Shown here one piece after another: positions 1 to 7,846 of a stretch of DNA of 64,000 bases. Position numbers and translations under genes: made by a program. Origin of the DNA: Oscillospiraceae bacterium. Lineage in GTDB: Bacteria > Bacillota > Clostridia > Oscillospirales > Oscillospiraceae. The DNA lies in assembly GCA_017461445.1 (NCBI GenBank), contig JAFTXW010000019.1:1-64000 (forward strand), given 5' to 3'. The first letter of the stretch is position 1. The number at the start of each line of letters is the position of its first letter. The notes below the pieces were generated by a model that was given only the letters and a program-made list of their open reading frames with translations, was not told the DNA's origin and did no database searches.

Positions 1-2
1 TC

Positions 3-128
3 CGTAACGAGGTCTTTGCAAACTTGAATAAAGTCATGGACCGACTCTGCGATACGATCTGTACACTGACTAACCACACCATTTCCAGCATCACGGGCAG
101 AGAGTGGATTCTTAAATGTTTTAATTAG
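3..128 (+). pseudogene. C-terminal end of an IS630-family transposase (cut by window start)
   Basis: An open frame runs from the window edge to a TAG stop and encodes 41 residues starting RNEVFANLNKVMDRLCDTI and ending in TGREWILKCFN. This resembles the extreme C-terminus of IS630/Tc1-mariner DDE transposases, which often ends with a short helix (N..VDRLC) and an ITGREWI-like motif. The catalytic core lies outside the window, so it cannot be said whether the full gene is intact. Directly after the stop comes GAAATCAGTAT, which is also the end of the repeat elements at 22606 and 33299, suggesting that this is the right end of the insertion sequence. Marked as a fragment because only the tail is visible. 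Confidence 0.6.
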
Positions 129-138
129 AAATCAGTAT
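118..138 (-). repeat. Terminal fragment of the four-hairpin repeat / probable IS630-type right end
   Basis: Read on the plus strand, the block GTTTTAATTAGAAATCAGTAT matches the outer ends of the two full repeats (plus-strand TTTTTAATTGAATATCAGTAT in the copy at 22606-22774, and the reverse complement of 33299-33319 in the other copy) at nearly every position. It overlaps the stop codon of the IS630-type transposase fragment. It can be read either as the terminal inverted repeat of that element or as a remnant of another repeat copy. Confidence 0.5.
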
Positions 139-348
139 GATTTATCTATTTGACTGACCCCCAATATAAACTGGAGGAAGACGGATATTTCATTGAAAAG
201 GATGGCATCTTCAGTATCGACGTTTTTATGCATGATTTGGAACGGTTTTACCAAGCCATGCGCATGCATTTTGCTTTAGTCTTTTGCGCGCCAAGTCCAG
301 CGATGGGTTTTATTACTGGTGGTGCTAAGATTCTGAGCATGGAGATTT

Positions 349-456
349 GATATGAGAATCATATGAGACGGGATTTTACTATTTTCTTTCCGAAAATAGT
401 AAAATCGGCAATGCCCTTTTTATTAGAAATGAAAGATTTCTAATAAAAAGTAGTAT
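349..456 (+). repeat. Partial copy A of the four-hairpin repeat
   Basis: This copy shares the conserved blocks GATATGAGAATCATATGAGA, a 15 bp perfect hairpin (372-386 pairing with 392-406, loop TTTCC), the short CGGCAATGCC block and a second perfect 15 bp hairpin (416-430 with 436-450, loop GAAAG), then ends AGTAGTAT. Compared with the full copy at 33299-33466 it lacks the 13-base second half of the GC-rich hairpin, and its left end has diverged. The presence of intact stems with identical loops supports selection on, or recent spread of, a structured element. Confidence 0.75.
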
Positions 457-465
457 AAATAAGAA

Positions 466-489
466 GACACCGCCTATCGGCGTTGTCGG
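466..489 (-). repeat. Inverted fragment of the repeat (GC-rich hairpin only)
   Basis: GACACCGCC-TATC-GGCGTTGTC is the third hairpin of the element in reverse orientation. The copy at 22606-22774 has GACATCGCC-TGTC-GGCGTTGTC in the same plus-strand orientation. It sits only 10 bases after copy A, head to head with it, so two insertions probably overlapped here and one is now mostly gone. Confidence 0.55.
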
Positions 490-646
490 CCCAGGGCCCA
501 AGTGCGGAATGCCATCGACAGCACACTGCGGTAAGGGCGGCCTGCTTGATAGAAGACATTCCTTATCTGTTTATAACAACCTATGTTGTTCCGATTTTTT
601 CTGATTGCAACCCCGGGGGGGGCTTCCATCGATATCTTTTTATCGG

Positions 647-652
647 TATAAT
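647..652 (+). promoter_or_regulatory. Possible -10 box for the peptide transporter operon
   Basis: TATAAT lies 79 bases upstream of the oppA-like start. The hexamer 17 bases further up (TTCCAT, 624-629) is a poor -35 match. The transcript would start with a leader that can fold a 7 bp GC hairpin (665-671 with 687-693). Confidence 0.35.
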
Positions 653-731
653 ATACAAGAAGCTGCCCCGGCTGGCTGCAACCAAACCGGGGCATTGCCA
701 ACCCAAATTGCGTAATAAAGGAAAAATAGAA

Positions 732-2270
732 ATGAAGAAGATTTTTGCTTTGCTTCTGGCAGTCATCATGGTTCTGAGCCTTGCAGCCTGTGGCTCCGGC
801 AGTTCCGGCGACGGTTCTACACTTGTCTACGGCTCCGGCGACTACGACTCCATCAACCCCATCATGAACGAGCACTGCGAGATCAAGCACCTGCTGTTCG
901 ACAGTCTGGTCAAGCGTGACGGCGACGGAAACCTGGTTCCCAGCCTCGCAACCGAGTGGAGCTATGATGAAGCTGCTTTTGTCTATACATTTAAACTGGC
1001 AGAGGGTGTCAAGTGGCACGACGGTGAAGCCTTTACCGCTGAGGACGTCAAGTTCACCATTGAAGCCATTATGGATCCCGACAACGGCTCCGAGAACTAC
1101 CCCAACTATGAGGAAGTTTCCGCCATCAATGTCATCTCCGACACCGAGATTCAATTCGTCCTGTCTGAGCCCAACTACGCATTCCTGGACTACATGACCA
1201 TGTCCATCCTGCCCGAGCATAAGCTGGCAGGCGAGGACATGTGGGAATCCGATTACTTCAAGAATCCCATCGGCACCGGCCCCTACAAGCTGGAAAGCTG
1301 GGATGTGGGGCAGGCTATCACCCTGGTGAAGAATGAAGATTACTTCGCAGGCGCAGCCAAGATCGACACCATCATCTTCAAGATCGTCACCGACGATTCC
1401 GCCAAGGCCCTGCAGCTGAAAAACGGCGAGTTGGATCTGGCACAGGTCACGCCCAAGGACGCCGCAGCCTTTGACGGTGAAGAGGGCCTGACCGTTCTGG
1501 ATATGGCTACCGCTGATTATCGCGGCATCCTGTATAACTTCTGGAATCCTTTCTGGCAGGAGAATGCCGACCTGATCCCCGCCATCAACTTTTGCATCGA
1601 CCGCCAGGCCATCGTGGATGCCGTCCTGCTGGGGCAGGGCTTCCCCGCTTACAGCCCCATCCAGCTGAACAAGTATAACTACGAGGGTGTGGAGCACTAC
1701 GACTATGCCCCTGCCAAGGCAGTGGAGGTTCTGGGATCCATCGGCTGCGAGAAGGACGCGCAAGGGTACTGGTGCCGTAACGGTGAGCGGATCAGCTTCA
1801 CCATCAACGCTACTCCCGGCGATCAGGTTCGTATCGACATGGCTCAGATCGCAGCCCAGCAGCTTCAGCAGATCGGTCTGGATGTAAAGGCCAATGTTCC
1901 CGCTGAAGGTATTGACTGGGGCGGACAGGAGTGCTGCATCATTGGCTGGGGCTCTCCCTTTGATGCTGACGACCACACCTACAAGGTCTTCGGCACCGGC
2001 AAGGGTGCCAACTACTCCGGCTACTCCAATGCCGATGTTGACAAATATCTGACGCTGGCCCGCCAGACCGCGATTGACTCCGAGCGTGCCGAATACTACA
2101 AGCAGTTCCAGATCGCTATGGCAGAGGCCCCCGCTTATACCTTCTTCTGCTACATTGATGCCATGTATGTTGCCGACAGCCGCCTGAAGGGCATCGACAC
2201 AAACACCGTGCTGGGTCACCACGGTGTGGGTATCTTTTGGAATATTACAGAGTGGAGCATTGAGAATTGA
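732..2270 (+). CDS. Peptide/oligopeptide ABC transporter substrate-binding lipoprotein (SBP family 5)
   Basis: A 512-residue exported lipoprotein that captures peptides (or nickel/other family-5 ligands) outside the cell and hands them to the permease encoded downstream. The N-terminus MKKIFALLLAVIMVLSLAAC is a textbook lipoprotein signal with an LAAC lipobox. The body shows family-5 hallmarks: a LVKRDGDGNLVPSLATEWSYDE block near the N-terminus, then KWHDGEAFTAEDVKFT and IGTGPYKLESWD. The start at 732 is preceded by AAAGGAAAAA; an open frame extends upstream to 483 but crosses the untranslated leader and has no signal-like sequence. It is the first gene of the operon. A strong hairpin follows the stop. 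The ligand cannot be told from sequence alone. Confidence 0.93.
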   Translation: MKKIFALLLAVIMVLSLAACGSGSSGDGSTLVYGSGDYDSINPIMNEHCEIKHLLFDSLVKRDGDGNLVPSLATEWSYDEAAFVYTFKLAEGVKWHDGEAFTAEDVKFTIEAIMDPDNGSENYPNYEEVSAINVISDTEIQFVLSEPNYAFLDYMTMSILPEHKLAGEDMWESDYFKNPIGTGPYKLESWDVGQAITLVKNEDYFAGAAKIDTIIFKIVTDDSAKALQLKNGELDLAQVTPKDAAAFDGEEGLTVLDMATADYRGILYNFWNPFWQENADLIPAINFCIDRQAIVDAVLLGQGFPAYSPIQLNKYNYEGVEHYDYAPAKAVEVLGSIGCEKDAQGYWCRNGERISFTINATPGDQVRIDMAQIAAQQLQQIGLDVKANVPAEGIDWGGQECCIIGWGSPFDADDHTYKVFGTGKGANYSGYSNADVDKYLTLARQTAIDSERAEYYKQFQIAMAEAPAYTFFCYIDAMYVADSRLKGIDTNTVLGHHGVGIFWNITEWSIEN

Positions 2271-2274
2271 TATA

Positions 2275-2300
2275 ATAAGGGGCTGACATCAGCCCCTTAT
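2275..2300 (+). terminator. Intercistronic hairpin after the binding protein gene
   Basis: ATAAGGGGCTGA pairs perfectly with TCAGCCCCTTAT over 12 bp with a two-base gap, followed by TTG rather than a long T run. It lies between the binding-protein gene and the ATPase genes. Such hairpins commonly protect or partly terminate the message so that the binding protein is made in excess; that role here is inferred. Confidence 0.7.
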
Positions 2301-2326
2301 TTGCCATATAGACAGGAAGAACCAAT

Positions 2327-3340
2327 ATGGATGAATTACTGAAAATTGAACATCTTTCCGTGGGAATTACATCAACTGCGGGTAAGGTGCAGGCCGTCCG
2401 GGATGTGAGCTTTAAACTGCACCCCGGCGAAGTGCTGGCAATCGTAGGCGAATCCGGCTGCGGAAAGAGCATCCTCTGCAAGTCCATTATGAAGCTGCTT
2501 CCCAAATCCGCAAAGATCGAGGGCGGTAAAATATACGCAAATGGTGTGGACATTACGGACTATTCCGATAAGGATATGCAGAAGCTCCGCGGCAAGCTGT
2601 TCTCTTTTGTTTTTCAGGACCCTATGACGGCACTGAATCCCACCATTCCCATCGGCAAGCAGATCGCGGAAGCCATTCTGATTCATGAACCCAAGCTGCC
2701 CAAAGAGGAAGTTTACAACCGGGTCATCGCGCTGATGGAGCTGGTAGGCATCCGGCAGCCCCATGAGCGGTACAAGCTGTATCCCTACAATTTCTCCGGC
2801 GGTATGCGGCAGCGAAGCGTCATGGCGATCGCACTGGCTGCCAACCCCAAGATCCTGCTGGCGGACGAGCCTACCACGGCGCTGGACGTGACCATTCAGG
2901 CCCAGATCCTGGACTTGCTGAAAGAGATCCAGGTAAAGCTGGGAACGGCTACGATCCTTGTTTCTCATGACTTGGGCGTGGTGGCCCGTGCCGCTGACCG
3001 GGTTGCCATCATGTACGCAGGCAAGATCGTGGAGATCGGCACTGCCGAGGAAATCTACTACGATCCCCGGCATCCTTACACCTGGGGTCTAATGCAATCC
3101 CTGCCTGCGCTGAACAAGGGCAAGGCAGAGCTGAAAACCATCCCCGGTATGCCCCCGACACTGATCGATCCGCCTGTGGGCGATGCCTTCGCCTGCCGGA
3201 ACGAATACGCACTGGAAATCGATTATCATGAGCAGCCGCCCATGTTCCAAATTTCCGATACTCATTTCGCCGCGACCTGGCTCTTAGACCCCAGAGCACC
3301 CAAAATTACGCCGCCCATTGGAGGGAAAGCAAATGTCTGA
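2327..3340 (+). CDS. Peptide ABC transporter ATP-binding protein (OppD/DppD type)
   Basis: A 337-residue cytoplasmic ATPase that powers the peptide importer together with the OppF-type partner. Walker A is GESGCGKS (about residues 44-51), the signature is FSGGMRQR and Walker B is ILLADEPTTALD, followed by the switch SHDLGVVARAADRVAIMYAGKIVE. The C-terminal oligopeptide-transporter extension is present (YTWGLMQSLPALN, IPGMPPTLIDPP). The length is usual for the family. The ribosome site AGGAAGAACCAAT precedes the ATG. The gene overlaps the next one by 8 bases. Confidence 0.93.
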   Translation: MDELLKIEHLSVGITSTAGKVQAVRDVSFKLHPGEVLAIVGESGCGKSILCKSIMKLLPKSAKIEGGKIYANGVDITDYSDKDMQKLRGKLFSFVFQDPMTALNPTIPIGKQIAEAILIHEPKLPKEEVYNRVIALMELVGIRQPHERYKLYPYNFSGGMRQRSVMAIALAANPKILLADEPTTALDVTIQAQILDLLKEIQVKLGTATILVSHDLGVVARAADRVAIMYAGKIVEIGTAEEIYYDPRHPYTWGLMQSLPALNKGKAELKTIPGMPPTLIDPPVGDAFACRNEYALEIDYHEQPPMFQISDTHFAATWLLDPRAPKITPPIGGKANV

Positions 3341-4232
3341 TATTTTACTGGATGTTCAGCATCTTTCCCATGTGTTCAAGCTGAGCAAGCATTTACGCCT
3401 TAACGCGGTGGATGATGTGTCCTTTCAGATGAAAAAGGGCGAAATATTCGGCTTGGTGGGTGAATCCGGCTCCGGCAAGTCTACCGTTGCCCGGTGTATT
3501 ATGAATATCTACCAGCCCACAGCAGGCAAGATCCTTTACAACGACATCAATGTCTGCGACCGCAGGGAGTTTCAAAAGCACCACAAAATGCTGGAAGAAC
3601 GCCGGCAGATTATCTTCCAGGACTCCACCTCCAGCCTGAACCAGCGCATGAAGGTGGCAGATATCATCGCAGAGCCCATGCACATCCACCGCATCAAGCC
3701 CCCCAGAGGAAGGCTTCGGGCAGAAGCGGAATTTCAGCTAAGCTATGTGGGCTTGGATGCCAGCTACTTGGATAAGTACCCCGCCGAGCTTTCCGGCGGT
3801 CAGCGGCAGCGGGTGGCCATTGCCCGGGCCCTCTCCATGGAGCCGGAGCTGCTGGTGGCCGACGAGCCGATTGCCTCCCTGGATGTGTCCATTCAGGCAC
3901 AGATCATCAACCTCTTTAAGCATTGCAACAAAGAGCATGGCTTCTCCATTCTGTTCATCGCCCATGACCTCTCCATGGTGGAATACCTGTGCGACCGGGT
4001 GGGCGTGATGTACCACGGAAAGCTGGTGGAGGTGGCTCCCACGGCAGAATTATTTTCAAACCCTCAGCATCCCTATACCCAGGCACTGCTGTCCGCCATT
4101 CCGATCCCCGATCCCATTGTGGAGCGGAACCGGAAACGGATGGACTTCGACGAAATGACCTTTGAACGGGAAGGTGCACTGACCGAAGTGGCACCGGATC
4201 ACTTTGTGCTGCGAAAGGAGGACAGGCAATGA
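3333..4232 (+). CDS. Peptide ABC transporter ATP-binding protein (OppF/DppF type)
   Basis: A 299-residue second ATPase subunit. Walker A GESGSGKS, Q-loop IIFQDSTSSLN, signature LSGGQRQR and Walker B LLVADEPIASLD are all intact, and the C-terminus carries HPYTQALLSAIPIPDP, typical of OppF. The ATG at 3333 is chosen because GGAGGG lies 7 bases upstream; a TTG at 3318 in the same frame would place the ribosome site inside the gene. Start overlaps the oppD stop and the end overlaps the oppB start (ATGA), implying tight translational coupling. Confidence 0.93.
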   Translation: MSDILLDVQHLSHVFKLSKHLRLNAVDDVSFQMKKGEIFGLVGESGSGKSTVARCIMNIYQPTAGKILYNDINVCDRREFQKHHKMLEERRQIIFQDSTSSLNQRMKVADIIAEPMHIHRIKPPRGRLRAEAEFQLSYVGLDASYLDKYPAELSGGQRQRVAIARALSMEPELLVADEPIASLDVSIQAQIINLFKHCNKEHGFSILFIAHDLSMVEYLCDRVGVMYHGKLVEVAPTAELFSNPQHPYTQALLSAIPIPDPIVERNRKRMDFDEMTFEREGALTEVAPDHFVLRKEDRQ

Positions 4233-5233
4233 AACGCAATCCTTTCGTGTATTACGGCAAAAAGGCACTGATCTTCCTTGTCAGCGTGTTTGTCCTCTCT
4301 GTTGCCGTGTTTTACATCTCCCGTTTGGCTCCCGGCGATCCGCTGATGAGCTATTATGGAGAGCGTGTGGAGAAAATGTCCGTGGAGGAAAAGGAAGCCG
4401 CCCGTGAAAAGCTGGGTCTGGACGATCCCATCCATATCCAGTATGTCCGCTGGTTGGAAAATGCCGCCAAGGGCGATTTCGGTATCTCCTATAAATACAA
4501 GCAGGATGTAACGGAGGTCATCGGAAGCCGCATCGGCAACACCCTGATTTTGAGCGGTATTGGCTTCCTCCTGACCTTTTTGGGCGCACTGGGGCTTGGT
4601 ATCCTGTGCGCTTGGTACGAGGATAAATGGCCGGATCGGATACTCTGCAAGGGCGGTACATTCCTTAGCTGCATCCCGGAATTCTGGCTGTCCCTGGTGC
4701 TGATCCTTGTTTTTGCGGTGATGCTGCACTGGCTTCCCAGCTCCGGTGCCTACGATGTGGGCCATAAGAATGATATCTTAAACCGTATCGAGCATCTGAT
4801 CCTGCCCATGGTCATCGTGGTTTTGCAGCATCTTTGGTACTACGCCTATATGATCCGCAACAAGCTGCTGGAAGAAACCAGAGCCGACTATGTGCTGCTG
4901 GGAAAGTCCAAGGGCCTCAGCAAGAAACAGATCCTGTTCGGCCACTGTCTGCGCAACATCCTGCCCTCTTATATCAGCATCATGGCGATCTCCGTCCCCC
5001 ATGTGCTGGGCGGCACCTATATCGTGGAGACGGTGTTCAGCTATCCCGGTATCGGTACCCTGTCGTATGAAAGTGCACGGTATCACGACTACAATATGCT
5101 GATGGTGCTTTGCATGATGACGGGCATCCTGGTGATCTTCTGCAATCTCATCGGGCAGATCATCAACGAGCGTATTGACCCCAGAATCAGGGCCAATGAG
5201 ACAAACGAAGCATCGGAGGTGACTTCAGGTTGA
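4229..5233 (+). CDS. Peptide ABC transporter permease (OppB/DppB type)
   Basis: A 334-residue integral membrane permease, first of the two channel subunits. An N-terminal membrane helix (about residues 11-32) is followed by the diagnostic extracytoplasmic segment LAPGDPLMSYYG, then five more hydrophobic segments. The BPD_transp_1 EAA-type loop lies in LLEETRADYVLLGKSKGLSKKQILFGHCLRN. AAGGAGG sits 8 bases before the ATG, inside the end of oppF. It overlaps its neighbours by 4 bases on both sides. Confidence 0.92.
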   Translation: MKRNPFVYYGKKALIFLVSVFVLSVAVFYISRLAPGDPLMSYYGERVEKMSVEEKEAAREKLGLDDPIHIQYVRWLENAAKGDFGISYKYKQDVTEVIGSRIGNTLILSGIGFLLTFLGALGLGILCAWYEDKWPDRILCKGGTFLSCIPEFWLSLVLILVFAVMLHWLPSSGAYDVGHKNDILNRIEHLILPMVIVVLQHLWYYAYMIRNKLLEETRADYVLLGKSKGLSKKQILFGHCLRNILPSYISIMAISVPHVLGGTYIVETVFSYPGIGTLSYESARYHDYNMLMVLCMMTGILVIFCNLIGQIINERIDPRIRANETNEASEVTSG

Positions 5234-6117
5234 CAGAGAAAGAACTGTTTACCCAGGTCGGCATCCGGCCAGAACCAAGTGCCCCTGCAAAGAAACCAAA
5301 CCGGCTCGCCGATTTTCCGTGGATATCTGTGATCCTCCTTGGCATCATCGTGCTCTGCTGCCTGTTTGCGGAGGTGCTGATGACCAAAGACCCTGGCTAT
5401 CTTGACCTGAAAAACTACAATGTGGCACCCAACAGCGAATTTCTGTTCGGCACAGATACCCTGGGCCGTGACATTTTCTCCGGCATCTGGTACGGCGGCA
5501 GGATCTCCATTACCATCGGTTTTTTGGCAACGCTGATCTCTACCGCCATTGCTGTGGTCTATGGCTCTGTCAGCGGCATCGCCCCGGCATGGCTGGATAC
5601 GCTGATGATGCGCTTCACAGAGATTTTCCTCAGTGTTCCGGGACTTCTTCTGGTGCTGTTCCTTCAGGCAATCTTAGGCGAAGCGAATGTGATCACGCTC
5701 TCCATCGTTATCGGTGTGACAAGCTGGGCCAGTATCGCCAAGGTGATCCGCACCGAGGTGCGGCAGATCCGAAACAGCGAGTATGTGGTGGCGTCCAAGT
5801 GTATGGGCGGCAGATTCTTCCACATTCTGGGCAGGCATCTGGCCCCCAACTTTATCGCTTCCATCATGTTCATGGTGGTCATGAATGTCCGGGGAGCCAT
5901 CGGCTCTGAGTCTACTCTGAGCTTTATGGGCATGGGTCTGCCTCTTGAAATTATCTCCTGGGGCAGTATGCTCAGTTTGGCAGAAAAGGCACTGATGACC
6001 GAAAGCTGGTGGATCATCCTGATCCCCGGCACGTTCCTGGTGACCCTGCTGATGTGCCTGACCAATATCGGCAACTACCTGCGCAAGAAAGCCAACCGAA
6101 AGGAAAGTAATCTGTGA
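5230..6117 (+). CDS. Peptide ABC transporter permease (OppC/DppC type)
   Basis: A 295-residue second permease subunit. The TTG start overlaps the oppB stop (TTGA) and is preceded by GGAGGTGA with 8-base spacing. Family features are the segment LFGTDTLGRDIFSGIWYGGR after the first membrane helix, and the coupling loop RTEVRQIRNSEYVVASKCMG followed by ILGRHLAPNF. With the binding protein, two ATPases and OppB it completes a five-part importer in order A-D-F-B-C. The next gene overlaps its stop codon. Confidence 0.92.
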   Translation: MTEKELFTQVGIRPEPSAPAKKPNRLADFPWISVILLGIIVLCCLFAEVLMTKDPGYLDLKNYNVAPNSEFLFGTDTLGRDIFSGIWYGGRISITIGFLATLISTAIAVVYGSVSGIAPAWLDTLMMRFTEIFLSVPGLLLVLFLQAILGEANVITLSIVIGVTSWASIAKVIRTEVRQIRNSEYVVASKCMGGRFFHILGRHLAPNFIASIMFMVVMNVRGAIGSESTLSFMGMGLPLEIISWGSMLSLAEKALMTESWWIILIPGTFLVTLLMCLTNIGNYLRKKANRKESNL

Positions 6118-6611
6118 TGGAAGAACTGGAACGAATCCTCCGGGAACACGCAAAGCATTATCCCAAAATGCAGCCCACCGATGCTGTAAAGCTGATCTAC
6201 CAGAACGAGTTCGGCGGAGGCCATCTGATCCGTGACGAGGAAGCCAGCCTGAATTATCTCCGCCGGGAATACGCGATGGTGGAGAAAAATGCTTCCAAGC
6301 CTCTGTATGAGGAAATCGGCAACGGTATTGTCCGTGTGAATCTGGCGGCTGTGAAAGAGGAAGATCTGGAGAAACTTGGTCAGGACTTCATCCGTTCTGC
6401 TGCCGAACACAAGGGCAATTTGAACAGCTTTCTTAGTAAACTGGATGTACTGAAAAAGCTGACAGCCCAAGGTGTCTTTAATTTTGGGAGCAATGAGTTG
6501 GATGTTTACCTTACGGAATATGAGAAAACGGGCTACCCATTAGTGTCCCACAGTCTGGAATACCGTGCTTTCTACAAACCATCTTACCGCATTATAGTGT
6601 ATATTGCATAA
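6117..6611 (+). CDS. Conserved-looking protein of unknown function at the end of the peptide transporter operon
   Basis: A 164-residue soluble protein with no signal peptide or membrane segment. The ATG at 6117 shares a base with the oppC stop, so it is translationally coupled to the transporter; a GTG one codon earlier is also possible. Recognisable blocks are HYPKMQPTDAVKLIYQNEFG, a GGGH turn and a C-terminal SLEYRAFYKPSYRI. The protein ends shortly after that block, and the downstream DNA is mobile-element debris, so the very C-terminus may have been replaced. No family function is known to me; a role linked to peptide uptake is only suggested by position. Confidence 0.75.
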   Translation: MEELERILREHAKHYPKMQPTDAVKLIYQNEFGGGHLIRDEEASLNYLRREYAMVEKNASKPLYEEIGNGIVRVNLAAVKEEDLEKLGQDFIRSAAEHKGNLNSFLSKLDVLKKLTAQGVFNFGSNELDVYLTEYEKTGYPLVSHSLEYRAFYKPSYRIIVYIA

Positions 6612-6637
6612 TAATTATAGTTTGAAACAAATAAAAG

Positions 6638-6680
6638 CCGAAATGGAAATCCCGAAGGGTAACCATTTCGGCGTTTTGCA
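6638..6680 (+). terminator. Rho-independent terminator of the peptide transporter operon
   Basis: GCCGAAATGG (6638-6647) pairs with CCATTTCGGC (6664-6673), and GTTTTGC follows. It lies 26 bases after the last stop codon of the operon. Confidence 0.75.
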
Positions 6681-6822
6681 TTCGTAGAAAGACTACCACC
6701 CGCTATGCGGGTGAGCCGGAAAAAGTTTTACTTATGCCCAGAAAATAAACCTCCCGATGACAGAGTGAAAACAGGTTTGCCGACCGTTTACAGACAAGAT
6801 CAAGGGGAGGTTATTTAGAGCG
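6681..6822. mobile_element. Palindrome-rich remnant, possibly an IS200/IS605-type end
   Basis: The stretch holds a sharp hairpin ACCCGCTATGCGGGT (within 6698-6713) followed by an interrupted inverted repeat AATAAACCTCCC (about 6745-6756) and GGGAGGTTATT (about 6805-6815). Subterminal hairpins of this kind are typical of IS200/IS605 elements, but no transposase is left. The IS5-type element was inserted immediately after it. Confidence 0.3.
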
Positions 6823-7702
6823 TATCTGAAAACATAGTATATTTGTATCATTTCAACAGAATCCAAATAGAAGCCAGATGAAGGAACGCCATGAAGGACA
6901 CAGCCAGCTTGTCGTAGCGCGTAGCAACCCTGCGAAAAACTTTGAGTTTATTGAAAAAGCACTCGATCAAGTGTCTTTCTTTGTAGGTATGAAAATCGCA
7001 AAACCACGGCTCAATAACATTGCTCTTCGGAGGAATCGTATACGATGCGCCCTGCTCGGTGATATAGGCACGGATTGAGTTGGTTCCGTGTGCTTTGTCA
7101 CCCCAAATATTGCTGCCGCTAATCTCAACTTCTGAGAGCAGATCAATGGCTGCACTTGCATCAAAGATGTTTCCGCCAGTAAGCATGAAATGGACAGGAT
7201 TACCCAAAGCATCCACAATGGCGTGGACTTTAGTAGTCTTTCCGCCGTGACTTACGCCGATAAACTGGTTTTTTTCCCGAATTTATAGCCCCTTTTTTGC
7301 CCCCGCACTCTGCGGATGCGCTTTGATGGATGTGCTGTCAATACACAGGTTCTCGCAGTTCGCATCTGCGTTCAATTCTTGAAAAATGCGCAAAAGAGTG
7401 CCGTCGTCGCGCCACTTGCAGAATCGACTGTATACGTTCTGATGCGGATCGAACTGTGCCGGGATATCTGCCCAGGCTGCTCCACTTCTGGCTAGCCAGA
7501 ACATTGCGTTCAGTATCATCCGGTCATCCTTGGGCGGCCTGCCGGTCTTGGCTCGGGGGATCATATCCTTGATTTTCTCCCACTGGGCATCGCTCAATTC
7601 GTAGCGTCTGGCTGCCATAGGATCGCCTCCGTACTTTTTCTTTTAGTCTACCACATTTGGTGCTTTTGTGCAATTTTTATATGATTTTTGCGTTTTCAGA
7701 TA
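6823..7702 (-). mobile_element. IS5-family insertion sequence (about 880 bp)
   Basis: The element is bounded by inverted repeats TATCTGAAAAC (6823-6833) and GTTTTCAGATA (7692-7702) and encodes one minus-strand IS5-type transposase frame that is broken by a stop. Length and two-part coding layout fit the IS427/IS1031 subgroups. A few extra bases may belong to each end, and the target duplication could not be fixed by eye. Confidence 0.8.
6848..7618 (-). pseudogene. IS5-family transposase interrupted by an in-frame TAA
   Basis: The N-terminal half (7618-7283) starts MAARRYELSDAQWEKIKDMI and carries the first catalytic Asp in CIDSTSIKAHPQSAGAKKG. The same frame then hits TAA (7285-7283) and continues without a shift as IREKNQFIGVSHGGKTTKVH, giving the second Asp (IWGDKAHG) and the Glu (RHLIECFFNKLK). 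Both halves are in the same reading frame, so this is a nonsense interruption and not the programmed frameshift used by many IS5 relatives. All three DDE residues survive, but the product is probably inactive unless the stop is read through or a second copy supplies transposase. Confidence 0.8.
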
Positions 7703-7782
7703 GACCCCAAATGGACTTGATGCTTATAGCACAATCTCCGAGAGATAGAGATCCATTCAAAAGAAAAGTTATCCAATGAAGC

Positions 7783-7811
7783 TTGACACAGGCTGAAAAT
7801 CCGAATATAGT
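7783..7811 (+). promoter_or_regulatory. Promoter of the LytTR/GHKL pair
   Basis: TTGACA (7783-7788) and TATAGT (7806-7811) are separated by 17 bases, 36 bases before the GTG start of the regulator. This is close to the housekeeping consensus. Confidence 0.75.
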
Positions 7812-7846
7812 ATTTAGTATTCAAAAGGGGAGAGGAGGGGAGTTCC

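Larger units (their letters stand above)
129..731. other. Intergenic region made of repeat fragments; no convincing gene
   Basis: About 600 bases separate the transposase tail from the peptide-binding protein gene. The stretch holds a partial repeat copy (349-456), an inverted repeat fragment (466-489), a TATAAT box at 647-652 and a GC-rich 5' leader hairpin (GCCCCGG 665-671 with CCGGGGC 687-693). A 66-codon frame with a TTG start at 150-350 has no ribosome site and runs into the repeat, so it is not called as a gene. Nothing else was recognised. Confidence 0.5.

Noticed and set aside
150-350. A 66-codon frame with TTG start in the repeat-rich region
   Set aside because: No ribosome site, no recognisable motif, and it runs into repeat copy A. 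It could be a remnant of a displaced gene but cannot be supported as coding.
483-731. Upstream extension of the peptide-binding protein frame
   Set aside because: The start at 732 has a ribosome site and a perfect lipoprotein signal; the extension would bury that signal 83 residues inside the protein.
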